Positions 1 through 10,952 are shown, counted from the first letter of the stretch. The stretch is DNA of 64,000 nt from Trichuris trichiura (GCA_037903355.1 JBAJFE010000014.1:806001-870000), one strand, 5' to 3'. Program-made: numbers and translations. The notes: generated by a model from the sequence alone, not told the origin.

Positions 1-34
1 CCGTTCGTTGCAAGGTTCATTTTTCATCTTTTAG

Positions 35-559
35 TTACGTCTCACGAATACATTCTCGGGATTCTTCGAAGCATCTAATCTTGAGTACGCAGCAGTTCAA
101 GCCAACCGAATTTGCCAGTCAAATAAATTTGAATATGGACAATGCTTGGGGTTGTGTTTCCTATACTCCTTATTCAAACAGTAGTGACGGCTTTTTTCTT
201 CAGGAATTTTGCGGTGCATCATTGACAAGTGTTTTGAATTGGCTCAAGGAAAATACGTGTTGATGAAAGACCCAAACAAGGTAGAACGACTTTCGTATAG
301 TTTAATTTTTTAGCGAGTCTGTCTTGTAGCCAATGCTGCTGCTGTACAAGGTGCCTGCGGATGCGTTTAATGAGGAGGAGGATGAAGAGGAAGGAGCGAG
401 TGACGGCTTTGAGGACGGAGCAAGTAAGAGATAGTAAAACGTTTTGTTTCTTTTTTTTGCTTTTAGTTTTATTCACTATAGGCTAAATAATCGTTTAGAT
501 ATTTTCCTCAACTACTGTTGTATGACTTTGTTGCTTTTGCAGGAAACTCAGCAGCGTAA
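35..559 (+). CDS. EIF3D: Eukaryotic translation initiation factor 3 subunit D, C-terminal exons
   Basis: eIF3d is the cap-binding subunit of the eIF3 complex and acts in cytoplasmic translation initiation. The 5' part lies outside the window. Exon 35-150 follows a TAG acceptor and encodes a stretch close to the family C-terminus, including [15 protein letters not shown] and NAWG. Exon 204-280 continues with [16 protein letters not shown] and KDPNK. Exon 330-434 gives a valine/tyrosine segment, then the acidic tail (NEEEDEEEG) typical of the subunit. Two endings are possible: stop at 432-434, or a strong donor at 424 (GTAAGAG) spliced to 543, ending at 557-559. A polyadenylation signal AATAAA follows at about 603. 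Introns are 49-119 bp. Identity is based on recalled family sequence and is secure; the exact last exon is not. Confidence 0.93.
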
Positions 560-609
560 CGGCGTTGCATCGCTCAACCGTTGGTTTCAACTTTGAACGT
601 CCAATAAAA

Positions 610-1005
610 AGTTATCAATAGATTTGTCTATCATTCAGCGCTTCAGTGTTACTTTCAACTTTGATCGGTATACGCTGGTATCGTTAGGCGGCTCTGGGAA
701 AACTGTTGCCTATTCGATTCAGACAACTTTTTTTGTCAGCGCATTCTAAGCTTCCCACATTGGAAAGATGTAAAGTCGTTTAAGCGGACAAGATAACCCA
801 TAGACTATTTATTCTGCATGAAGACGATCAGAAGGTGTACAAAATGTCAGCCATAAAAATATTGTAGCTGCTTATACCGTATACAATTTCTCTCGCGTGC
901 TATCTCCGCTGTGATTGTTAGGCCATTTCAGACGTCTAGTTCAGCCTTTAAAATCAAGAATGAATTCTTGAAAATGTGATGTCTTGGTACGGAACTATAA
1001 GTTTC
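610..1005. other. Spacer between eIF3d and PLE-A1
   Basis: I see no gene here. Positions 966-1003, read on the minus strand, resemble a tail that follows the Penelope ends at about 12500 and 52510 (CCGTACCAAGA-like), so the retroelement may really begin near 966. Confidence 0.5.
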
Positions 1006-1061
1006 CATAATGAAGTGCCTTTTTTTACAGAGTCTCGTTATATGTAAAAATAACTTTAATC

Positions 1062-1103
1062 TCTGGAGCCTTTCGGGTCAGTCGTGACCCGTCTTCAGCG
1101 GTT
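1062..1103 (-). ncRNA. Hammerhead-ribozyme-like motif, PLE-A1 inverted arm
   Basis: On the minus strand the order is CCG, CUGAAGA, C, GGGUC, loop, GACCC, GAAAG. The 3' side reads GGCUCCAG rather than GCUCCGG, so helix I is weakened compared with the direct copies. This is probably a decayed copy. Confidence 0.6.
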
Positions 1104-1149
1104 ATAAGTTCTTAAGAACTTAACTTAAGAATTTCTTAAGAACTTATAA

Positions 1150-1187
1150 CCGCTGAAGACGGGTCATGACTGACCCGAAAGCTCCGG
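1150..1187 (+). ncRNA. Hammerhead-ribozyme-like motif, PLE-A1 5' end
   Basis: CCG (1150-1152) can pair with CGG (1185-1187) as a short helix I. CUGAAGA follows at 1153, then an extra C, then stem II GGGUC/GACCC, then GAAA and a UC cleavage-type dinucleotide. Stem III is almost absent. The CUGANGA and GAAA boxes are those of the hammerhead core; the extra C before stem II departs from the classic consensus. Confidence 0.68.
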
Positions 1188-1392
1188 AGATTAAAGTTGT
1201 TTTTACATATAACGGGACACTTACTCCGTAAAAAAGGCACTTCATTATGAGAATGAATACTGACATTTGGAACACACACGTGTTAAAGCAGGACTCACAC
1301 AGGGTCAACTAACTTTCCTGCTTAAATGTAGGGACCATGGAATTTTACCCAATTGCTTCAAGCTAAAATGGGGCCAGTATGTGGACAATTAA

Positions 1393-3732
1393 ACCAGAAG
1401 AATCTTACTCACGGCTGGATTATCGCTACTACGAAATGTTATAAGAAAACACAGGTCCACTCTAGCAAGACTACGAGCAGGTTACTTTTGCACGCTGGAT
1501 TTCCTCAGAACATGGTTACACAAAAATATTTACGAAACCCTGATCAATCACGTGGAATTCGCTACAAGAAAGGTATGCGCGTCGCAAAAGCATGTACTAA
1601 AAAGGAAATTTGACAACCTTCAAATCAGACCCCAAACGATATCTTCACACTCTTACAGGAGCTCTCCACAAAGAAACACTGCGACAAAGCTAAGCACGGG
1701 GGTTATTAACCTTAGCTCTGCACCTCTAAATGAGAGTGAGAGAACTATATCAGAAAAAGGACTAAACTTCGTCCCAATTCCCAAAAAGCCACCTTTTCTC
1801 GACATCATTGTCTCCATTGAGGACAGCCTATCTTCAGTTGACCCACAGATAGCCACACGGATTAGAAATGGTTTATCCTCAATCATCCTAGGTCACAACT
1901 TTAACAACACTCCAAACTTAAACCGATACGAGATGAATTACTTACATCAACTTAGACAACAATCCAGCAAAATTATCACAAAAGCAGATAAAGGAAATAG
2001 AATAGTTTTACTGGACAGAAACATCTACATTGAAAACATGACAACTATATTAAACACAGAGAATTACACACCTCTACCCCCAGACCCTACAGAAGCCTCT
2101 CAGAAAAATCTCCGTTCTCTTGTCGTTACGTTTGCCGCAGAGACCAAAGAATCAGAAATATCTAAATTAGCAACACATCTTAAATTCGCGTCGAATTATA
2201 GACCCCCTGAGCTATACGGGCTTCCCAAAGTACACAAACCGAATGTCCCACTAAGACCAATAGTATCCACAATCAACAGCACTACAAGCGAGCTCAGTCG
2301 ATACTTAAAAAAGATCATCAAACCCTTAACCGGCAAAGAACCCTCTTTCGTCAAAAATAGCAAATCTTTCGTCAATGAAAAACGAAACCATCACTTAAAA
2401 CCCGATGAGATTCTAGTCAGTTACGATGTAAAAGATTTATTCCCGAGCATTCCAGTGCCAGACACATTGGAGATGTTGTACAGCCTCCTCAATGCAGATA
2501 CAAGTCTACCCAGCAGAACAAAGTTAAATCCCTTTCACATTATCAAGCTGGTTTCTTTTTGCATGCAAGATGGCAATTACTTTACCTTTGACAACAAATA
2601 CTACAAACAATCCAGCGGAGTCCCAATGGGCAGTTCTTTATCCCCAGTCTTAGCAGAAGTTTTTATGGGAAACCTTGAGAGAAGAATTTTCGAAAACGTA
2701 GACAGACAAATCGCCCCACTCCTCTTCAAAAGATATGTGGACGATATCTTTGTAATTATCAAGGCCGGAAAAGAAGAACAATTTCTACAATTCCTCAACA
2801 ACATGCGCCCAAACCAGATAGTCTTCACCATGGAAAAAGAAGAAAACAAAAGTCTTCCCTTTCTAGATGTGCTTATTATTCGCACAAATGAAGGGCTTAA
2901 AACCAGAGTCTATAAAAAACCGACGCAGACTGAACAATATCTCAGCTTCTACTCACATCATCCACGATCAGTAATGCGTGGAATCCTCTCCGGAATGGTC
3001 GATAGGGCAGTCAATATATGTGACCCTCAATATCTACAACCGGAACTTAACTATATTAGGAAAGTCGTCTACAAAAATCATTACCCTAAATCCTTCATCG
3101 ACCAAGTATTCAAGTACAAGCTACACAAACGTGAATCTCCCGAAACTAACATCTCACAAAATCCACGTTTAGTTGTTCCATACGTGGCAGGACTAGGCGA
3201 AAAGTTTATTCAGCTGGGCAAAAGATTGGGCTTCAGAGTCTTTTTCAAAAATTTTCCCAATCTCAGATCAATTCTCCGTACGGACAAAAGAAAAATTCCC
3301 ACAAACGAAAAAACAGGTCTTATCTACGCGGTCGAATGTTCCTGTTCAGCAGTTTACATTGGCGAAACAGGTAACACTTTAGAACACAGATTCAAAGAAT
3401 ACGTAAAGAAACTAAACAGTTACAACAACGCAAAAAGTAGCCTCCACAACAGGCACACCCCAATACCTCGCCGTGGAAGACCGATTTTGAACCCAATAAA
3501 AACGATGGAAAAAGCAATTGAAGCTTCAGCTGTGGTAGAACATGCCGTAAATTGCAAACGACCGCTTCACCCAAGAACCCTGTGCTACGAAAGTAACTTA
3601 CGGCTACGGAAACTTAAGGAAGCGCTGTATATTAGAAACAATATGACCTTCAACCGTGATCAAGGAGCAGACATCAGTGATTTATGGAGCAATATCATTA
3701 CACTCCACAACTGCTGCTCCTTTGGCAGATGA
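1393..3732 (+). CDS. PLE-A1 reverse transcriptase with GIY-YIG endonuclease
   Basis: The retroelement polymerase/endonuclease copies element RNA into DNA at a nicked target. The frame is open from 1393 to 3732 (about 780 codons); the first GTG is at 1552 and there is no in-frame ATG at the N-terminus. Similarity to Penelope proteins already runs through the N-terminal part (RKHRSTLARLRAG, then FLRTW). Residue numbers below count from 1552. RT motifs: KADKGNRIVLLDR near 145, LYGLPKVHKP near 220, YDVKDLFPSIP near 290, GVPMGSSLSPVLAE near 355, and the catalytic RYVDDIF near 395. The C-terminal GIY-YIG module has LIYAVEC followed by VYIGETGNTLEHRF near 615-635 and a zinc-binding-like cysteine before it. 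No stop or frameshift is seen after 1393. A second frame at 1353-1613 overlaps the start, so initiation may need a frameshift or a non-AUG codon, or the first exon may be degraded. Confidence 0.92.
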   Translation, partial: TRRILLTAGLSLLRNVIRKHRSTLARLRAGYFCTLDFLRTWLHKNIYETLINHVEFATRKVCASQKHVLKRKFDNLQIRPQTISSHSYRSSPQRNTATKLSTGVINLSSAPLNESERTISEKGLNFVPIPKKPPFLDIIVSIEDSLSSVDPQIATRIRNGLSSIILGHNFNNTPNLNRYEMNYLHQLRQQSSKIITKADKGNRIVLLDRNIYIENMTTILNTENYTPLPPDPTEASQKNLRSLVVTFAAETKESEISKLATHLKFASNYRPPELYGLPKVHKPNVPLRPIVSTINSTTSELSRYLKKIIKPLTGKEPSFVKNSKSFVNEKRNHHLKPDEILVSYDVKDLFPSIPVPDTLEMLYSLLNADTSLPSRTKLNPFHIIKLVSFCMQDGNYFTFDNKYYKQSSGVPMGSSLSPVLAEVFMGNLERRIFENVDRQIAPLLFKRYVDDIFVIIKAGKEEQFLQFLNNMRPNQIVFTMEKEENKSLPFLDVLIIRTNEGLKTRVYKKPTQTEQYLSFYSHHPRSVMRGILSGMVDRAVNICDPQYLQPELNYIRKVVYKNHYPKSFIDQVFKYKLHKRESPETNISQNPRLVVPYVAGLGEKFIQLGKRLGFRVFFKNFPNLRSILRTDKRKIPTNEKTGLIYAVECSCSAVYIGETGNTLEHRFKEYVKKLNSYNNAKSSLHNRHTPIPRRGRPILNPIKTMEKAIEASAVVEHAVNCKRPLHPRTLCYESNLRLRKLKEALYIRNNMTFNRDQGADISDLWSNIITLHNCCSFGR

Positions 3733-4015
3733 CACGCAAAAAAATGTAAAACTGGACATACTATAAATCAGAGTTGACATATATTGGAAAGAAGGTTTAA
3801 ATCACTAACTTTTTTGGAACAAATGGTTAAAAATGGAAGAAAAAACTAGAAGCTCGCCTAAATACACGTACAAATTTCCCTACAAGAATACAGGAGTAAG
3901 GAAATGGCAGCTGACAGACAAAGAAGGAAAAACTTTAAAATCTTTAAACTCTCGTTTTAAAACCACGGAAAGCGATGGAAGATGAATGGTACCCCACGCA
4001 CTACACATAATCTCA

Positions 4016-4053
4016 CCGCTGAAGACGGGTCGCGAAAGACCCGAAAGCTCCGG
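4016..4053 (+). ncRNA. Hammerhead-ribozyme-like motif, PLE-A1 3' end
   Basis: CCG at 4016-4018 pairs with CGG at 4051-4053. The core is CUGAAGA, C, GGGUC, loop CGCGAAA, GACCC, GAAAGC, UC. It is followed by the conserved ACGG/CCGT mini-hairpin near 4083-4101. Together with the copy at 1150 it would flank the coding RNA. Confidence 0.68.
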
Positions 4054-4132
4054 AAAGAAAAAATCTTTTTATTTTACGTCTCAACGGGAGAATCCGTAAT
4101 AAAGATACTTTCAATATGAGAATGAATACTAT

Positions 4133-5921
4133 GAAATTAAGCTGTTTTCTTTTCATTTTGATAAATTTCACTAGATCGCCTCCATGTTAACTGAGCAGAC
4201 GAATGCTTAAACCAAGGATGGCCAACAGTGACTCAATCTAAGAAAGTATTGGCTGGTCAGCCTCAGTTGAGCACTTCCGAAAGTAAGTCAAATTAGAGAG
4301 TGGCGCCTTTTGGATTAATAATGGGCAACCTTATAATTGGCTGACCGTAAGCAGATAGTCTTTTATTGCGGCAGTTTGCACATCCGCGTACAACTGCCGA
4401 AAGCCGCCGTTTGTCTTCGCATGAGCGCCTGCATTTATTTGCGCAATCAACTTTGCCTTTGCCAACGATAAAATACTTTAAAGATGTTGTAACTAATTAG
4501 TAAGTAATGAATACGCCATTACTGATCTTTACTAGTGGCGCGCAGATGGGCAGAGTAGCTGCTTTGATGTTTTGCTGTTAATTAATTGAGACTTTGAATT
4601 ATCGAAGATTCTGTTTTCGTTCTTAATTAATTTTCATGTAAATCATTATTCATAATGAAGTGGAGTCGCGTAATCAAGTCATACATTTTCACGTAGGCGC
4701 AAAGGAGTGGAACAGGTTCAAGTTGCGGTTTCTCGCCAAGTAACTCTTGTCAGTTTCTGCATTGCTGATATATAGACACGTGCGGACGCAAAAGACTGGA
4801 TATTATCATGTTATTTCATGTATTGAAAGGTACATAGAGTAGTGATCCAATGTGGATGCGCAAAACAATATTGCGTCTTGAAGCTGTTGTGAATCCACTG
4901 GCTTACAGGAGCGTCACAAAATGGCCTTGTATTGATCGTCTCCTGGTTGGCACAGTTTGTGCCCCCTTTTACAGAAGAGGAGCGGACAAGCTGTCTAGAA
5001 TTTATTTTGCCAAAGCATATCTATACTTCGCGTAAGAAGTGCTGATTTCCCGCTTTCTGCATAGAGATACATCTGCCCTATAAGCGAGTGAAAAACTTCC
5101 TGAAGAAGGGATGGACAGGCGAGGTATCAATAACATGCAGCAAGTACGTTTAGTATACGGCGTTTTGAAAACCTTGGGTGTCCTCTTAGGCATAGTACGT
5201 GGAAGCGCAAATGAACGTGCAAGTCTTCAGTGAAGTATAGAACTACCAGCAAACGTCCTCTGTGAGAATTTGTTCGATATGAAAATGTGGCGCCAAAGCT
5301 AGCGGTGTTTACGCTTTGTATTTCCGTTGAGAACTGTCGCCAGAACGTCGTATGGAATGGAACAGAATTAATAGTGAACTTAGGGTGCCTTATTGCTGCA
5401 GTTGTACCCAATACGAAAAGGGTAACAGCCAGCTAAGTTGTTTACTTGTGCATATAATGCTACGCTTAAGGTTTTACTCAGTTCTTTTATCCGCTCGGTG
5501 AACTCCAGTTGCCCTCATGTAAGTAAGCAAAAGGTCCGCTTAGTGATCAATAAAACTTGCAACCAACTCTGCCATGTTCGTATGTGATTGACATTGGGGC
5601 AGTCAGTAGAACTCCTTTTCAGAGACGCGCTGTGGAATACGATACACTTGCCAAGCTCAGGCGGGAAGAAGTTTCTCATCTTAATTTGTTTACAAAATTC
5701 AGCTTCGCGACTGTCTGGCCTTCGTCATGGGATTCTGGCTTATTAGTGCTTGAGCGCGCGCAACGCCATCTATCATTTCATTCATTCTCGAATGCTTAGT
5801 TGAGGTCGTCATCCCTTGCTCATCAGTAGTTTAATCCAGTGTAGCTGTTGCAGCTAATATCTTTAGGCAGTGGTAAGTCTACGTCACGTTAGTTGGTTTC
5901 TGCATATACACTCAAGGTTTT
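4133..5921. other. Spacer upstream of the 7TM receptor gene
   Basis: I see no supported gene or RNA. Short open frames here (for example at 4850 and 5557) have no recognisable domain, signal peptide or splice context. Promoter elements of the receptor gene presumably lie near 5870-5920. Confidence 0.4.
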
Positions 5922-6986
5922 ATGGATTTGTCGGCCGAGTTAGCATTATGTGAATGCGTCAATGGTTCTTCTTGGAAGTTTGGTTTTATCAGTGACCTGT
6001 ATAATGATTCAGAGAATTGGATTCACTGGTCATCAATGCCTAGCGATGTGACACGCGTAATCGTAGGGGTTATCATATTGACCATATCAGTAATGGCCCT
6101 CGGTATCCAAGGTCATGTGCTGCTCATCATCCTGGGCAATCGAATGTGGCGGCTTAGCTTCTTTTTCCTATGGTTCGTGAGCCAAGGAATAGCTGACTTT
6201 TTGTGCCTGATGACCAACGTGTACGGATGTTTGACTATAGTTTTCCCATACCCTTTTTTCCATTGCATCGCTGGGAACATAATGGGTTACATCTCAGAAG
6301 CGATATACCATGTGGCGTTGTCTCACTACGTCATGCTTGCACTGGTACGATATGTCTCCATAAGAAATCCGATTTACTTTGCTGACTACGTTCGCACCAC
6401 CGTGCTGCAAGTGGTCAGCGTGTGGTTGATAGCCACTGCCGCTGCGGCTGCTTTCCTATCTTCCGAACCTTCCAACTCCATATATTTCCACCCATTGTTG
6501 GGATCCTGGGTGCTAGCCTGTCCAAAACTGTACAAAGCTTCGCTGGACATTTATTGGGCTCTTCTGCCGGCATTTTGCGTTCTCATATCGTTAGTATTAT
6601 ATTCGCTGAGCTGGTGGGGATTAAAACGCCAGCGGACATTTCGATATCGAATGACCGCGCATCGCGGCTCGGCAGAAAGTAGCAAAAGGGCTGAAAATAA
6701 CGTCGTGGCAATTGGCCTGACCATGACCATTGTGCTTTTTGTTGAAAATGCTTTTTGGAGACTGTGCGTTAGCCAGCTGTTTCCCAAGCATTGGTGGAGC
6801 GGTTATTCGCTGACACTTGCCCAGGTGCTTCGGTGCGGTTCCAATCCTGTACTTTTATTGATCATCAGCAGTGAAGTGATGGTCAACAGTATCTTTCGAT
6901 CATCTGGTAGAGCCGTTTCAGCCAAACCCAATCAGTCACCACCGAAAACTTTATCAAGTCGATGGAAAGATTCTACCTGCGAATAA
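5922..6986 (+). CDS. Seven-transmembrane receptor, nematode chemoreceptor-like
   Basis: A 354-residue single-exon gene. After an extracellular N-terminus of about 45 residues with an NGS sequon come about seven hydrophobic segments near residues 45-72, 80-105, 115-145, 163-182, 207-232, 265-285 and 300-320. The end of TM3 carries ALVRYVSIRNP in the position of the rhodopsin-family DRY motif. TM7 has CGSNPVLLLI, similar to the family NPxxY region but without the tyrosine. Basic loop KRQRTFRYR precedes TM6. The layout is that of a rhodopsin-like GPCR and most resembles nematode serpentine chemoreceptors such as Srx or Srsx, but I cannot assign a subfamily from sequence alone. The ligand is unknown. 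It is intronless, unlike most neighbours. It starts at the ATG at 5922, the first in frame. Confidence 0.78.
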   Translation: MDLSAELALCECVNGSSWKFGFISDLYNDSENWIHWSSMPSDVTRVIVGVIILTISVMALGIQGHVLLIILGNRMWRLSFFFLWFVSQGIADFLCLMTNVYGCLTIVFPYPFFHCIAGNIMGYISEAIYHVALSHYVMLALVRYVSIRNPIYFADYVRTTVLQVVSVWLIATAAAAAFLSSEPSNSIYFHPLLGSWVLACPKLYKASLDIYWALLPAFCVLISLVLYSLSWWGLKRQRTFRYRMTAHRGSAESSKRAENNVVAIGLTMTIVLFVENAFWRLCVSQLFPKHWWSGYSLTLAQVLRCGSNPVLLLIISSEVMVNSIFRSSGRAVSAKPNQSPPKTLSSRWKDSTCE

Positions 6987-8896
6987 TGGTCTGAGTACGA
7001 GAATTCGGACCATAATAATCGCCAATCCTTGAAGGTACGTCTATTAACGGACTAATGGTTACGAGCTTTTTGGATAAACAGTCAAGTAAGCAAGTGCACT
7101 TTTCATCCAGGTGAAATGCCGCAACTAATTCATGTAGCGACTGAAATCAGTAGTCGCTTAATTCTATTGATTTTTATGGCACAGATCCAGAAACAAGCGG
7201 CTTCCTAATCGTAAGACTAATCGATTATGTTTCAGCGTAATTGTACCTTTTCCATATAGAAACCGTATGAGAGAACTGAATAGTGCTTTCAATTTATTTC
7301 AGATGCTACCGACTCCTACATGTCTGCAGTTGTCCCTGCTTACTAACGAGGCTAGAAGAATACCCAACGCTGCAAACTTCCCGCCGGATAACAATTAGAA
7401 ATCGCTACGGAAGCTGGTCAAAGAGAATCATTACGTCAAGAACCAATTTGGCACTTATTAAAGCATGAACTCGTTCTGTACGTTGATTGCCTTTTTGATT
7501 ACCTACTGTACAATAGTACTTTGACATATTTAGTCTGCTACAGACTTGCCTCGCCTTAGGATTTGTCCATCATTCTTCTAGGCAGACCAACGAACAGTAA
7601 CGTCTGATGAGCCGCGGGAAGTCTTAAAATTGTCACTATTGTTAGTTTTGTTTACAGAGGTATGGATTGGCACCTGAAAATGCTTAGCATTCAGCTTTCA
7701 GTTTTTCAGCAACTTTCTTTTGTTATCTCAAAAAATGATGTACCAAAAAAAGGCTCTTTTAAGCTCGTTTCCTTGTCGCAGACTCTAGAAGCATTTCATT
7801 GTTACCTACGGTAGTTTTCAGAACGATTTTCAAGTGCTTAAAATATTGTGCAGGGAACTGTTGAGATAAATTGACTTTGAAGCTGAGTATTAAAATATTA
7901 TATTCGAGCGATAAGTAAATTAACGTAGTTATAATCTTTATGACAATTAGGCAGTTGCATATAAAACAATTTTTCTTAGGCTTATACTCTGAGAAAACAG
8001 TAAAACTAAGACAAGAATGAAGGTGTAAATTTCTTACAAAAAAATCAGGTTTGCAGGCATTGAGATAATACATGTTTCTGCATGGTTCCTTTGTGCTATT
8101 AATACTATATGCGCGGGAATAGGCATCGATTTATTCGGAATTAATATAAGCGACATAGATATACTAATAATTACAACGTGACTGCAGTGACTTCAGGACG
8201 CTGTGGATCCATTTCATTATAAGCTTGCTTTCGTCCTTCTACCCTGTTGTTGCAAAGGACTGCCTACACGTAGCGACAAGAAAGCTCCTTTTTTCGTAAG
8301 ACTGAAAATCTGTTGGACAGCCTTGTAGTTGGGGTGCAGTGCTTTGAAATCTGTTATCCTAACGTTCTCATGTCTAACATAATCTCTCAAACGACGACTA
8401 AACGTTAATGGTTGCCTTTGAGGAAGCTTCATATGTAGGACAACTTAGACTTTGCGTAACGAAGGATTGGCATGCAGACAACTCCTTCATATCGTTAGTC
8501 AGTGCTGCATGCTAGTTGAGAGCTGAAATCTGCATTCATTGCCATTTCGGAGACAGTCTTAACCTTTTGATTAGAACATCAATGAATTTGTCAGGCATCG
8601 GTACATCTCCACGCTATTTCAGTGCAGTGGATGGTCAGTGGCCTGTCTATTCACAACGCAGCGCTGAAAATCATTTGTTCATACTGACGCAGTAGGATTC
8701 GATGAACTAAGATCAAACCGCACATGCTGTACCTATAACATATTTACTTGCCTGGACATGTTTATGCCACGTATGGAACGCACGTGCCATAAACTGATTT
8801 TAGATAGGATATCTGTAGTAATATCCCAAGTCTCCAGGAACACGTGTCGTGTCAGTGTAGGACATCGTTGAATGGAGCGAATATTTACAGCGCCTA
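6987..8896. other. Spacer downstream of the receptor gene
   Basis: AT-rich sequence. The open frames seen (7283 +, 7759-8073 -, 8217-8432 -) lack recognisable domains or consistent splice sites. Nothing else is supported. Confidence 0.4.
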
Positions 8897-9841
8897 CACT
8901 ATACTCATAGTATACATTGCTTACGAAGAAGGTATTTGTAATAGCTACTGTCTTTAAGGCGCATACGCGGTATACCACGTGTACATCGTTAATACTATAA
9001 ATATATCCTGGAGGCAAATAGATATGCTATAGATACCGCATGTGACGCCGGAGATCCTGTGTATCGTAAATATTATATTTACAAGCAACGTATATCCCAT
9101 GTGGGCCGTATATGCGCTAAATGTTCCCTCTTTAAAAGTGCGTACAGCGTAGATACTACACGCATGCCGTAGAGAGAATAGATATCGTAACTTATTTAAA
9201 TGCGGGTTAAAAACCACAGTGGAACCTCCAAAGTTGACCACCTCCCTAAGTTGACCGAATTTTGACCAGTTGGTAAGTCCGCACGTTAATAAGCGCAAGG
9301 ACAACCTCTGTACGTTGACCACCTTCGTAAGCGGGAATTTGACCGCTTTAGCCGTGACGTGGTATATGGACGCAATGCTAGTTTGCTCTCTGTAAGTTGA
9401 CCAGTCTGTCGAATGGACAACTTACGGAGGTTCAACTGTATGTCCATTTCATAAATTCCATGAATATGCCATAATGCAGTTATATATACCATAGATATTG
9501 CATCTATGCCGTAGCTGTCCTAGTTATAAGCAATTTGTGCCACATAGAAGCAATATACGACGTAAATATTTCTTGTAAGCAACACTACATGCACAGCACA
9601 GAAACCGCGAGTTTCACAGGCATTCAGCTTATAGGCAAGATATACTGCGCGAATGCCGCAAATTCAATAAATATCTTGGATGTATACTATATACAACTTC
9701 TTTATTACGCATGTTGTAAAAACTTTGGAGAACAGAAATATTTTACGCATAAGTAGCATGTACAGCGTACATACGTGCTGGCTGTGTAGTTAGTACACGT
9801 ACCTCCTACGTACTAAGTATACTGGATTTAGACCAAGCAAA
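8897..9841. repeat. Degenerate tandem repeat array, roughly 60-bp period
   Basis: Related blocks recur with variants of GCGTACAGCGTAGATAC, ATGCCGTAGA and CGTAAATATTATTTACAAGCAA (for example near 8955, 9010, 9075, 9140, 9490, 9555, 9640 and 9755). The copies are too diverged to set a unit length exactly. A small transposon at 9216-9440 interrupts the array. This looks like an old satellite fragment. Confidence 0.5.
9216..9440. mobile_element. Pogo/Tigger-like MITE
   Basis: A non-coding element of about 225 bp with terminal inverted repeats. The left end reads CAGTGGAACCTCCAAAGTTG. The right end, reverse-complemented, reads CAGTTGAACCTCCGTAAGTT. Internal copies of AAGTTGACCA occur at 9231, 9253, 9312 and 9394. 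TIRs starting CAGT(G/T)GAACCTC with repeated GTTGAC units are typical of pogo-type non-autonomous elements. A TA dinucleotide is visible on the right side only. Confidence 0.72.
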
Positions 9842-10952
9842 TTCTATACGTGAATACAAGCATGGTAATAGGACCAACTTCTTCTAGGCCAAGTTGACTT
9901 GAAGTCAAGCTGGTTAGGCCAAATTGAAGCACACTGTCGTTGAGTTATGAACGAAACGATGAGCAACCACTTTCGAAAATGCAAAGGCATCCTTTTGACT
10001 TAGCAGACTTCACTTTCCATTTTCACAGTTAATATCTGTTCTTTTTTCGATATCTGTTAACTGATAAATTATATACCATACTAGCAGGCGGACGAATAGT
10101 TGTTATTGCTAATACAGCGCAACAGATTCAGTTGGACGACTTCGATAAAGTGTACCTTGGGCAGAACGCAAGATTAGGAGGATTATTTGCGTCCATTTGA
10201 CAGAAACGATCGTCAGTTAGAACTCAACCAGCGTAGATACTTTTTGAAATCAGAATTTGACACTAAAATGCTAATCTTCCGGCTCGGATCACCCTTTACC
10301 GACTCTGTTCAGAGCCTTGAGCTCGCCGCTGCCCCTTCTCATTTTCCCGCCGTTTTCGGCCGAGCTTTCCAGATGACAAGAAAAAAATATGCTATTTACA
10401 ATTCACATCAATTCAGACATACCGTCTGCTTGAATCTGGAACGTAATAATAAGTTATAGAGTACATTTCGTCAGCAAAAGCAAATACCGTACACCTCGTG
10501 TCGATCCGCCTTCATTCAGTACCACCTTAAGGCGACTTATTAAAAGAACAAACGTTTTCTTATGAACAGACTTCATTTTAAAGTATCTAATCATGAAAAG
10601 CGGTTGTCAGGATAATTTTCTTCTTTCATTCTACATGGTGAAACCTTTCACCGTCATCACTCAGCTATCCTAATGCTTTAACGTGTGAAAAAAGCAGGGC
10701 GCGAATGAGGTCACTATTAATTGCATAACCGTGAAAAACAAAAACATAAAGTATCAAACAGCGACAGAAACTTTAAAATACTATCAATGTATGAAGGGCG
10801 GTGACTGCAAAAGGACAGAAACCGACGGAGGCACTATGAGAAAGGCATCATTTTGATTGAATAGGCGCTTCGCAGCTGTGCTAGCGAAATTCTACGGAAC
10901 GCCGGTTAAGCATCAGATCTGAGCTGCGAGGAAAAAAGACAAAACAGGTAGA
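9842..10952. other. Spacer and 3' flank of the phosphatase gene
   Basis: I see no gene. The 90-residue frame at 10187-10459 has no recognisable domain. Confidence 0.4.

Larger units (their letters stand above)
1006..1249. repeat. Long palindrome formed by two inverted PLE ends
   Basis: The arms 1006-1121 and 1132-1249 are nearly perfect reverse complements, including the central TTCTTAAGAACTTATAACC stretch, with a spacer of about 10 bp. A transcript through it would fold into a hairpin with over 100 bp of stem. Each arm carries one hammerhead-like motif in opposite orientation. Confidence 0.93.
1006..4132 (+). mobile_element. Penelope-like retroelement PLE-A1, nearly full length
   Basis: The order is: an inverted end copy (1006-1121, minus sense), a direct end copy (1132-1262), a long RT plus GIY-YIG reading frame (1393-3732), and a second direct end copy (4014-4132). 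The two direct end copies share a hammerhead-like motif, an ACGG/CCGT mini-hairpin and the string ATGAGAATGAATACT. Inverted plus direct terminal repeats of this kind (pLTRs) and a GIY-YIG endonuclease fused to RT are known hallmarks of Penelope-like elements. The shared end string makes the target-site duplication ambiguous. Confidence 0.9.

Noticed and set aside
1353..1613. Separate first ORF of PLE-A1
   Set aside because: The family-like protein sequence lies in the other frame across this interval.
957..4131. AGAATGAAT at both sides of PLE-A1 as a target-site duplication
   Set aside because: The same string also occurs inside the element at about 1251, so it is probably part of the terminal repeat.
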